Below are positions 25,878 through 33,608 of a DNA stretch of 64,000 bases, piece by piece. Made by a program: the position numbers and the translations under genes. Numbering within the stretch: the first letter of the stretch is position 1; each line of letters begins with the position of its first letter. Under the pieces are notes generated by a model. The model was not told the DNA's origin and did no database searches. It worked only from the letters and a program-made list of their open reading frames with translations. The DNA is taken from NCBI RefSeq assembly GCF_947500605.1, contig NZ_CANMSJ010000007.1, positions 62,001 through 126,000 on the forward strand, written 5' to 3'. The DNA comes from an uncultured Lacinutrix sp. Its GTDB lineage: Bacteria; Bacteroidota; Bacteroidia; Flavobacteriales; Flavobacteriaceae.

Positions 25878-25911
25878 TGCTAATAATTGAAGTATTATAA
25901 GGTAAACAAAT

Positions 25912-26223
25912 ATGAAAATAAAATATATTTTTCTGCTTTTGGGCTTGCTTATTTTTAGTTGTAAAAATGAAAGCAAGTCTACGGCATTAGAAAATAAAAC
26001 AGAAATTGAAAAAGCAAGTGAATTAACTGAAGTTGAAAAAACAGAAATTGTAAAATATTATTTAATAAACGGAAGAAAATTAGATGGTAAAAATTTCTAT
26101 AAAATTATTTTCCTTAATGATATCTCAGATGGAGTAAAGGTTATTCATTATGAAGGTAGAGATGCTTTTTTTGGATTTCCTTTTCATGAAGCTTTAAAAT
26201 TTTATAACGATAATAAGAACTAA
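25912..26223 (+). CDS. Small lipoprotein (island gene 6)
   Basis: A 103-residue lipoprotein with lipobox LIFSC (Cys17) followed by KNESKS. The mature part has a charged helical linker (ENKTEIEKASELTEVEKTEI) and a short domain with KIIFLNDISDGVKVIHYEGRD. No family recognised. It lies 34 nt after the propeller lipoprotein and is probably co-transcribed with it. Confidence 0.65.
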   Translation: MKIKYIFLLLGLLIFSCKNESKSTALENKTEIEKASELTEVEKTEIVKYYLINGRKLDGKNFYKIIFLNDISDGVKVIHYEGRDAFFGFPFHEALKFYNDNKN

Positions 26224-26328
26224 AATGATAATAAGAAATTGAAAACCTATTGCTTTAAATCGTTGTCGTGTTATAAATCTATGGTTTTAGTGATGATGAG
26301 AGCAGACTAACTACAACAATAAAACCAT

Positions 26329-26336
26329 TACTTTTG
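26329..26336 (+). promoter_or_regulatory. Predicted -7 box (TACTTTTG) of the histidine kinase gene
   Basis: An exact TANNTTTG match 22 nt before the TTG start at 26359. The sensor operon thus appears to use the ordinary promoter, unlike the lipoprotein units around it. Confidence 0.5.
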
Positions 26337-26358
26337 TTATTAAACTAAACCATTATAA

Positions 26359-29208
26359 TTGAACACTATAAAACGCCATATCACTTTACTATTCATCCTG
26401 ATATGGCATTTTTCGTTTACGCAACAGTTTACAAATTATACAGCAAAAGACGGTTTGCCAAGTAACCATGTGTATAAGATGGTGCAAGACGTAAAAGGTT
26501 TTATTTGGATTGCTACAGACAAAGGTTTAGTAAAGTATAATGGAAGCGATTTTAAAAAGTTTACTACAAAAGATGGTTTGGCTAATAACGATGTTTGGGG
26601 AATTTACCCAACACCAGATGGTAAAGTTTGGTACCTTTCTAAAACTTCTAAACTTGGATATATAGAAAACGATAGTGTACATGCTTTCGAAAGTGAAGAA
26701 AAAGGAGAAATATTTAATCCTATTTTATCAAGTCAAATTGGAAATGATATTTTTCTAACAAGTACCAATAAAACCCACGTTTTAAAAGACGAAAAATGGA
26801 GGTTAATACAAGAAAACAAACTTGGTAGCTTAGATGCTGTAAGATATTTAAAGCATCCTAAGGTTTCATATTTTAAAACAACCACATTATTAGATTCGCT
26901 TATAATTCAAGATAAAAACAATAGAACAGTTAAAAAGTATGATTTTAATAATGTTTTAAAGAAAATTCATATTAGAGGTCAAATTACAGACAGTCTTTTT
27001 TATTGGGTAAACGATAAGCAGTATAATATTATTAACCTAAACACTTTAGAGCTATATAAAAGAACGTTTAAAGATGAAATTGGAATTGAAAAATCTAAAC
27101 ATGTAAGATTAAATTTAATTAATAATCAAATACAAGTTTCGGGAGAAGGTTTTATTGGTGTTTTAGATGAAAACTTACATATTAAAAAGAAATATTTTAT
27201 ACCCAATAACTTAAAGGCTCACTTTGGTTTTTTCGATAAAATAGGATCTATTTGGCTAGCTACTTTTACAGATGGTATTTACCAATTACCAATAGAGAAA
27301 CAAAATGTGAATTATTGTTTAGTAAATAATAGTATTACAAATGTAAGCTATGTAAATAATAAGATTATAGCTAATGTTTTTAGTAAAGGCTTTTATAAAT
27401 ACGATACTTTAAAAGGTGAATTTATTCCATATATAAATGAGGACAGTTATAACTATAATGCAACTTTTATTAATGAATTGGGGACGGAGTATTATATTTC
27501 TAAAAGACATTTAAAAGCAGTTAAAAACAATATAATTAAAGAGGTTAAAGTCGATTCAGGATTATATAACGTTAATGATAAAGCGAGACAGTTAGTATTT
27601 TTTAACGATTACTTGTACGGTGTGTATTCCGTTGGTATAAATAAAATTAATCCAAACAGTTTTAATGTTGAAGCAAGCTATGCGCAAAGCGGAATAAACC
27701 ATTTGTTTGTTTTTAACAATAAGTTGTTAGTAGCGACATCTAATGGTTTAAAGTTTTTTAAGGATGGTGAATTTAAGCCCATTAATTTCTCTAATCAAGA
27801 ATTTAATAAATCTATTTTAAAAATAACTAAAGCTTCAAAGAAAGAGGTTTTAATAAATACCGATGGATTTGGAGCCTTTATTTCAGACTTAAAAACAATT
27901 AAACAGTTACCAGACTCAGAGTTTTTAATTGTAAATAATTCTTATTTAGAAAATGAAACCATTTGGTTGGCTACAGAATCTGGAGTTTTAAAATACGAGA
28001 AGATAAATAACAATTATAATTTAAAAGAAGTAATTACAAAAAGTGATGGCTTGCCTTCAAATAGTGTAAGTGGTATTATTGTTAAAGGAGAAGAGCTTAT
28101 AGTGAGCACCAATAACGGCATCGCTATTTTACCTAAAAACAAAGAAAATAACTCTCAATTATTAGATATCTATTTTGAAAATGTTAGGTATAATAATCAA
28201 GCAATTGTAGCATCTTGTGATGCTGTTTTAGATTATGTAAAAAATAATAGTATGAATGTTTCAATTTCAAGTTTGGATTTTTCAGAAGGCAACTCTAATC
28301 TTTTATATAATTATAGATTAGAACCTATTCAAAAGGAATGGATTTACTCTAACGTGAAAACTATTAATTTTAACGATCTTCAGCCAGGAGAATACGAACT
28401 AGAAATCCAATCTAATGCTATTATCAAAAGCTTAAACTTCACCATTAAACCTTTATGGTGGCAAACAGTGTGGTTTAAAATAGCATCTGTTTTATTAGTC
28501 GTAATTATAATTGTTTATATGTCTTGGTTGCTAATTAGACGTGTACAGGTTAAGAAAAATAAAAAAATAATTGAAGAGAAACGTTTTAGCGAATTGCAAC
28601 TTAGTGCATTACGCTCACAAATGAATCCACATTTTGTGTTTAACTCTTTAGCGGCTATTCAATATTACATTAACAACAACCAAATGGAAGCATCAGAAGC
28701 TTATTTGGTTAAGTTTTCTAAACTAATTAGGCAGTTTTTTGAATGGTCTAAAGAAAAAGAGATTAGCATAGAAAGTGAGATAGAGTTACTAACTAATTAT
28801 CTTGATATTGAGAAATTACGTTTTAAAGATAAGTTTGAATATACTATTAATTTGGATGAAAATTTAAAAAACAAAACAATTATGCTGCCAACGATGCTTT
28901 TACAACCCATTGTAGAAAATGCAATAAATCATGGTATCTTTAATAAAATGGAAAATGGAAATGTCACCATTAATTTTAAAGCTTTAAATAGCAAACAATT
29001 TAAAGTTGAGGTTATAGATGATGGCGTAGGTTTTATAAATACTAAGAAAAGAGGAAAAAGGAAAGTAAAATCTTCTAACGTTTTGGTAGATAGACTTAAA
29101 TATTTAAATCAATCAGGGTATTGGGAAATATCTTATTCGGAAAAAGAATTACATCCTAATTTAAACGATAAAGGAAATAGGTCGACATTTATTATTAAGC
29201 AACTTTAA
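26359..29208 (+). CDS. Propeller-sensor histidine kinase (LytS/YpdA-type)
   Basis: A 949-residue membrane sensor. After the signal segment (about 1-20) come two-component-regulator propeller repeats (KDGLPSNHVYKMVQDVKGFIWIATDKG; KDGLANNDVWGI), predicted periplasmic, and a Y_Y_Y-like module (EYELEIQSN, about 670-690). One membrane span lies at about 702-725. The cytoplasmic part is a His_kinase domain with phospho-acceptor His758 in QMNPHFVFNSL, and a HATPase with the N box PIVENAINHGI and DDGVGF. The start is TTG; no ATG gives the signal peptide. Its stop is 3 nt before the LytTR regulator, so they form a two-component operon. Confidence 0.93.
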   Translation: MNTIKRHITLLFILIWHFSFTQQFTNYTAKDGLPSNHVYKMVQDVKGFIWIATDKGLVKYNGSDFKKFTTKDGLANNDVWGIYPTPDGKVWYLSKTSKLGYIENDSVHAFESEEKGEIFNPILSSQIGNDIFLTSTNKTHVLKDEKWRLIQENKLGSLDAVRYLKHPKVSYFKTTTLLDSLIIQDKNNRTVKKYDFNNVLKKIHIRGQITDSLFYWVNDKQYNIINLNTLELYKRTFKDEIGIEKSKHVRLNLINNQIQVSGEGFIGVLDENLHIKKKYFIPNNLKAHFGFFDKIGSIWLATFTDGIYQLPIEKQNVNYCLVNNSITNVSYVNNKIIANVFSKGFYKYDTLKGEFIPYINEDSYNYNATFINELGTEYYISKRHLKAVKNNIIKEVKVDSGLYNVNDKARQLVFFNDYLYGVYSVGINKINPNSFNVEASYAQSGINHLFVFNNKLLVATSNGLKFFKDGEFKPINFSNQEFNKSILKITKASKKEVLINTDGFGAFISDLKTIKQLPDSEFLIVNNSYLENETIWLATESGVLKYEKINNNYNLKEVITKSDGLPSNSVSGIIVKGEELIVSTNNGIAILPKNKENNSQLLDIYFENVRYNNQAIVASCDAVLDYVKNNSMNVSISSLDFSEGNSNLLYNYRLEPIQKEWIYSNVKTINFNDLQPGEYELEIQSNAIIKSLNFTIKPLWWQTVWFKIASVLLVVIIIVYMSWLLIRRVQVKKNKKIIEEKRFSELQLSALRSQMNPHFVFNSLAAIQYYINNNQMEASEAYLVKFSKLIRQFFEWSKEKEISIESEIELLTNYLDIEKLRFKDKFEYTINLDENLKNKTIMLPTMLLQPIVENAINHGIFNKMENGNVTINFKALNSKQFKVEVIDDGVGFINTKKRGKRKVKSSNVLVDRLKYLNQSGYWEISYSEKELHPNLNDKGNRSTFIIKQL

Positions 29209-29211
29209 TTC

Positions 29212-29949
29212 ATGAGTACAGTAACGGCAATATTAATAGACGATGAAATCTCTAACCTAAAAGGATTAGAGCAAAAATTAGGAAAGTTATTTCCAGATAT
29301 TGTAATAGAAAACACGTTTCAAAAACCAGAAGAAGCTATTAAAGTATTACAAAAACAGCAACCAGATGTAGTGTTTTTAGATATTGAAATGCCTAGAATT
29401 AATGGTTTCGATTTATTATCGCAATTAGAAACAGTAGATTTTCAGGTAATTTTTGTTACAGCTTATAGCGCATATGCAATAGATGCGTTTAAGCAAAATG
29501 CAGTAGATTATGTTTTAAAACCGATAGATGATGAAGAGTTAGTAACTGCCGTTAACAAAGCATTACATATAGTAAAAACAAAAAGTGATATAGAAAATAA
29601 CCATAAACTCGTAAATCTATTAAGTAGCACTATTTCAAGCAATAAAATTATTGTACCAACTCAAAAAGGCATGTCTTTTATACCGGAGGAAGAAGTAATG
29701 CATTTAGAAGGGTATGATGGTTATACAAAAATTCACTTAATCGATGGCAAAACAATAATGAGTTCTTATAACTTAGGAAAGTTTGAAAAATTACTAAGTA
29801 GAACATTTTTTAAATGCCATAAATCGCATATTATCAACCTAGAAAAGGTAAGGCACTTTGAAAACGAAGGCTATCTTGTGTTAGAAGATTCTCAACGTAT
29901 ACCTATCTCGAGATCTAATAAAAAGACATTTTTAGAACTTTTTAATTAA
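29212..29949 (+). CDS. LytTR-family response regulator
   Basis: A 245-residue regulator. Residues about 5-120 are the receiver domain with DDE at the N terminus, phospho-acceptor Asp57 in VVFLDIEMPR, the TAYS switch residues and Lys in YVLKPID. Residues about 145-240 are the LytTR DNA-binding domain (KIIVPTQKG...YTKIHLIDGK...FFKCHKSHIINLEKV...IPISR). It partners with the kinase just upstream. The three GGGTAACA elements around it are candidate targets, but this is inference. Its stop codon lies inside a 12-bp hairpin that may end the operon. Confidence 0.95.
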   Translation: MSTVTAILIDDEISNLKGLEQKLGKLFPDIVIENTFQKPEEAIKVLQKQQPDVVFLDIEMPRINGFDLLSQLETVDFQVIFVTAYSAYAIDAFKQNAVDYVLKPIDDEELVTAVNKALHIVKTKSDIENNHKLVNLLSSTISSNKIIVPTQKGMSFIPEEEVMHLEGYDGYTKIHLIDGKTIMSSYNLGKFEKLLSRTFFKCHKSHIINLEKVRHFENEGYLVLEDSQRIPISRSNKKTFLELFN

Positions 29950-29975
29950 TAAAAATTAAAAATAATTTTTATTAA
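29946..29975 (+). terminator. Hairpin overlapping the regulator stop codon
   Basis: A perfect 12-bp inverted repeat (TTAATAAAAATT with AATTTTTATTAA) and 6-nt loop. The arm is very AT-rich and the T-run is inside the stem, so it may be a weak terminator. It touches island element B directly. Confidence 0.4.
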
Positions 29976-30007
29976 GGGTAACAAAAAGGAGCTTGTTTTT
30001 ATATAAG
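29976..30007 (+). promoter_or_regulatory. Bipartite island element, site B: GGGTAACA-N18-TATAAG
   Basis: GGGTAACA at 29976-29983 and TATAAG at 30002-30007, 40 nt before the ATG at 30047. It shares TAAGGGTAACAAAA with site A base for base. Confidence 0.65.
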
Positions 30008-30046
30008 GTTGAATAATTAAATATTAATCTTTTAAATAGAAAAATT

Positions 30047-31795
30047 ATGAAAACTAAAAGAACAACTTCGAAAGTAATGTTAGCATTAGTGCTAGTCTGT
30101 TTCGCTTTTTTTAATTCATGCGAAAAAAATGAAGGCGTAGATATTCCATCAACTAATAACGAATCTAATGCAGGTGTAATAGACCAAGGCTCTACTATTC
30201 AACGTGATTTTATGGGTAGAATAGTCAATGCATCTTCTGTGCCACTAGACAATGTAAATATTTCAATAGGAAATAAAACAACTATTACAGATGCTAATGG
30301 TGTTTTTATGATTGATAATGCTACCGTTAAAGAAAGACAAGCATTTATAACAGCAGAGAAATCAGGCTATTTAAAAGGCATGCGATCTGTTGTACCAACA
30401 CAGGGTACCAACAATATTAGTATTATGCTTGTCGCTGAGAATTTAGCAGGTACCGTTGCATCTGGAGTAGCAAGTGAAGTTGCTTTAAGTAACGGAACTA
30501 AAGTAAGTTTTGATGGTGCTTTTAAAGATGAAAGCGGTAGTGCCTATTCGGGTAATGTAGATGTTTATATGTATCATTTAGATCCTGCAAATCCTAATGT
30601 AGAAGCTGTTATGCCTGGTAACTTACAAGCTGTAAATGCTAATGATGATGAGCGTTTATTAGAAACTTACGGTATGCTAAATGTAGAATTAAAAGGAGAT
30701 TCTGGACAGAAATTAAATATTGCCGATGGTCATGTAGCAGAAATCGAAGTGCCTGTAGATCCTGCACAAACTAGTGTGGCACCTTCAACAATACCATTAT
30801 GGCATTTCGATGAGGTAAATGGATATTGGGTAGAAGATGGTGAAGCTAATTTAATAGGAGGTAAGTATATTGGTGAAGTTTCACATTTTTCATGGTGGAA
30901 TTGCGATGCACAGTTTCCTACAGTAACATTATGTTTAAATATTGTAGACAGTTCTAATATACCTTTATCTAATGTAAAAACCGAATTATGGAGAAGTGGA
31001 GCAACTTATGGTAGAGTAGGATTTTCTAATGGAGATGGAGAAGTATGTGGATTAATTCCGGCAAACGAAACGTTAACTTTAAAAGCATTCGATTTATGTG
31101 GCTTAGAGGTGTTTAGTACTACAGTTGGTCCGTTTTCTACAAATACTAATTATGGAGATGTTGTTATGTCAACTGTTAGTGCGGTAGTCGTTACTGGTAA
31201 TCTAGTTAATTGCTCTAATAATAATGTTGTAAATGGTTACACAGCTTTAATTTATGGTAGTCAATATGCAGCTGTAGATGTTACAAATGGAAGTTTTTCT
31301 TTAAGTGTTATACAATGTCCTTCGTTACCTAGTTTTGATTTAGAAGGTGTAGATTTTGATACTTTCCAAACCACTACAGTATTACCATTTAACTTTAGTA
31401 ATATAAATGTTGGGAATATAATAGCATGCTCAACGGTTTCAGAATTTATAACCTTGCAGGTAGATAATAATGCTACAGAATATTATTTAACGAACTTAAG
31501 TGCAGGTGAATATCAGCAAGGCGTTGGGTTTTCAATAAGTGCACAGGCTAGTAATGGTTATTTTTATATTGGATCAGACACTATAACGCCTGGTAATTAT
31601 GCGCTAGATCAATTTGGTTTCGAAGCATCGAGTATAGATTTAGATTATTCAATACCAACTAATTTGCAGTTAAATTTATCTAATTATGGAAACGTAGGAG
31701 ATTATATTGATGCCACTATTAATGGAACTTATACAGACAATCAAGGAGTAGTAAGGTCACTTTCTATAACCATACACGTTATAAGAGATAATTAA
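30047..31795 (+). CDS. Large lipoprotein with carboxypeptidase-regulatory-like domain (island gene 9)
   Basis: A 582-residue lipoprotein (lipobox FFNSC, Cys25). Domain order and length copy the 585-residue protein at 20988-22745: regulatory-like sandwich (QRDFMGRIVNASSVPLDNVN ... DANGVFMIDNATV), the IPLWHFDEVNGYWVEDG and VSHFSWWNCD blocks, and cysteine-containing later domains. A long gene duplication followed by divergence is evident. It starts behind island element B, right after the two-component operon, and ends at a strong terminator, which marks the island edge. The function is unknown, probably surface binding or assembly. Confidence 0.85.
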   Translation: MKTKRTTSKVMLALVLVCFAFFNSCEKNEGVDIPSTNNESNAGVIDQGSTIQRDFMGRIVNASSVPLDNVNISIGNKTTITDANGVFMIDNATVKERQAFITAEKSGYLKGMRSVVPTQGTNNISIMLVAENLAGTVASGVASEVALSNGTKVSFDGAFKDESGSAYSGNVDVYMYHLDPANPNVEAVMPGNLQAVNANDDERLLETYGMLNVELKGDSGQKLNIADGHVAEIEVPVDPAQTSVAPSTIPLWHFDEVNGYWVEDGEANLIGGKYIGEVSHFSWWNCDAQFPTVTLCLNIVDSSNIPLSNVKTELWRSGATYGRVGFSNGDGEVCGLIPANETLTLKAFDLCGLEVFSTTVGPFSTNTNYGDVVMSTVSAVVVTGNLVNCSNNNVVNGYTALIYGSQYAAVDVTNGSFSLSVIQCPSLPSFDLEGVDFDTFQTTTVLPFNFSNINVGNIIACSTVSEFITLQVDNNATEYYLTNLSAGEYQQGVGFSISAQASNGYFYIGSDTITPGNYALDQFGFEASSIDLDYSIPTNLQLNLSNYGNVGDYIDATINGTYTDNQGVVRSLSITIHVIRDN

Positions 31796-31818
31796 AGTGT
31801 TGTTTAAATATATAAGTA

Positions 31819-31858
31819 AAAAGCCATTTCTGTTTACGGAAATGGCTTTTGTTTTTTT
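31819..31858. terminator. Bidirectional Rho-independent terminator
   Basis: A 12-bp stem (AAAAGCCATTTC, 31819-31830, with 31839-31850) and an 8-nt loop, followed by GTTTTTTT. It ends the island on the plus strand and also serves the opposing 31876-33453 gene. Confidence 0.85.
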
Positions 31859-31875
31859 GAGAAAATCAGATAAAT

Positions 31876-33453
31876 TTAATCTGAGATTTTTATTTTTTGC
31901 TTATAATATCCACCTAAATACTCACAATCTTTTAAGGATTGCATACCATTAAAAGGTACAGGTGTTTTTTTGTATTGATAAGTAACACTAAGTTCAGAAG
32001 ATAAGTTGTGATCATCTACATTTATTTCAATATCACTCATTTTAAATTCACAAGGATGCTCATAACCTGCAGCATGTGTAATTTCTATAAATTCTTTTCT
32101 AAACGATTTAAAGTATTGTGCAGCACGTTCAGATTTTAAAGGTACATCAATACCACGCTGTAACCATTGACTTTGCGTAGCAACACCACTAGGGCATTTG
32201 TTAGTATGGCAAACTTGAGCTTGTATGCAACCAATGCTCATCATGGCTTCACGAGCAACATTAATAACATCAACTCCCATAGAAAAAGCCATCGCTGCTT
32301 TACCAGGGAATCCTAATTTACCACTACCAATAAAAACCACTTGTTTTTCTAATTCTTTTCTTTGAAATAATTTATATAAATCTCCAAAACCATAAACCCA
32401 AGGTAAACTAACATGATCTGCAAAACTTGGAGGTGCTGCACCAGTTCCACCTTCACCACCATCAACAGTAATAAAATCTGGACCTTTTCCTGTGTTTTTC
32501 ATAATATCTGTAAGCTCTTCCCATTGTTCTAATTTTCCAATGGCTGCTTTAATACCAACTGGTAATCCGGTTTCTTCAGCTATAGCTTCAATAAAATCAA
32601 CCATTTCTGGAATAGTATTAAATGCTTTGTGATTTGGAGGCGATAAAACGGTTTTACCAACTTCAACACCACGGATATCTGCAATTTCTTGAGTTATTTT
32701 TGCTCCAGGTAAAACACCTCCTTTTCCAGGTTTTGCACCTTGAGAAAGTTTTAATTCTATAGCGCGAATAAACGGATTATCCTCAACAAGTTTTTTCATC
32801 TTTTCCATAGAAAAACCACCATCTTCGGCACGAACACCAAAATAGCCTGTTCCAAAATGAAAAACTACATCTCCACCATTACTATGGTAAGGAGATAAGC
32901 CGCCTTCTCCTGTATTGTGGTATGCTCCAGCCATTTTAGCACCCTTATTAAGTGAGTCTATTGCTCTGGCAGATAACGACCCGAAACTCATTGCAGAGAC
33001 ATTAATAATAGAGGCCGGACGATAAGGTCTTCTACGTTTATTATGTGCGCCTATAACTTTTGCACAAGGTAAAAAGTACTTGTCTTTGTTGTTAACGTGG
33101 TCTTCTGCTAACTTATAAGGGATCATTGCATTATTAATAAAAATATGCTGATGTGCATAAATATCGCGATCTGTACCAAAGCCTTCATAATTATTTTCTC
33201 CTTTTGCAGAAGCATAAATCCAACCGCGTTCTATACGATTAAAAGGCAATTCTTCTCTGTTATTGGCTACAAAATATTGGCGAATTTCTGGTCCAATACT
33301 TTCAAACCAATACCTAATATGTCCAACAATTGGGAAGTTATGGCTAATAGTGTGACTACGCTGAAAAACGTCTCGAAGCGCTACAATAGCTATTACTATG
33401 ATAATCCACAACCACCAAGAGATACTAGAAATAAAAGTTAGAAATGTATCCAT
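31876..33453 (-). CDS. FMN-binding glutamate-synthase-domain protein
   Basis: A 525-residue protein with an N-terminal membrane segment (SWWLWIIIVIAIVAL, about 11-25) and a glutamate-synthase central/FMN domain like GltB. Visible marks are FGSLSARAIDSLNKGA, GGLSPYHSNGGD, the FMN-binding TVDGGEGGTGAAPP and the cysteine segment CIQAQVCHTNKCPSG that binds the iron-sulfur cluster. It lacks the amidotransferase domain, so it is not complete glutamate synthase; related proteins are annotated as FMN-binding glutamate synthase family of unknown reaction. A TACTTTTG box precedes it. Confidence 0.9.
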   Translation of the reverse strand: MDTFLTFISSISWWLWIIIVIAIVALRDVFQRSHTISHNFPIVGHIRYWFESIGPEIRQYFVANNREELPFNRIERGWIYASAKGENNYEGFGTDRDIYAHQHIFINNAMIPYKLAEDHVNNKDKYFLPCAKVIGAHNKRRRPYRPASIINVSAMSFGSLSARAIDSLNKGAKMAGAYHNTGEGGLSPYHSNGGDVVFHFGTGYFGVRAEDGGFSMEKMKKLVEDNPFIRAIELKLSQGAKPGKGGVLPGAKITQEIADIRGVEVGKTVLSPPNHKAFNTIPEMVDFIEAIAEETGLPVGIKAAIGKLEQWEELTDIMKNTGKGPDFITVDGGEGGTGAAPPSFADHVSLPWVYGFGDLYKLFQRKELEKQVVFIGSGKLGFPGKAAMAFSMGVDVINVAREAMMSIGCIQAQVCHTNKCPSGVATQSQWLQRGIDVPLKSERAAQYFKSFRKEFIEITHAAGYEHPCEFKMSDIEINVDDHNLSSELSVTYQYKKTPVPFNGMQSLKDCEYLGGYYKQKIKISD

Positions 33454-33473
33454 ATTTTATATAAATTTTAAAT

Positions 33474-33481
33474 CAAAAGTA
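33474..33481 (-). promoter_or_regulatory. Predicted -7 box (TACTTTTG) of the glutamate-synthase-like gene
   Basis: An exact TANNTTTG match on the minus strand, 20 nt before the start at 33453. No convincing TTG element upstream. Confidence 0.45.
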
Positions 33482-33608
33482 AGGATAATCTTTAATTTAG
33501 ATTATAAATAATTGAATAAAACTAAAAAGAATAGCTAAGGATAATAGCCATTGTTAAAGGTATTTTAAATGTTATTGTAATTAAGAGACTTAGCTTTATC
33601 TTTATAGA

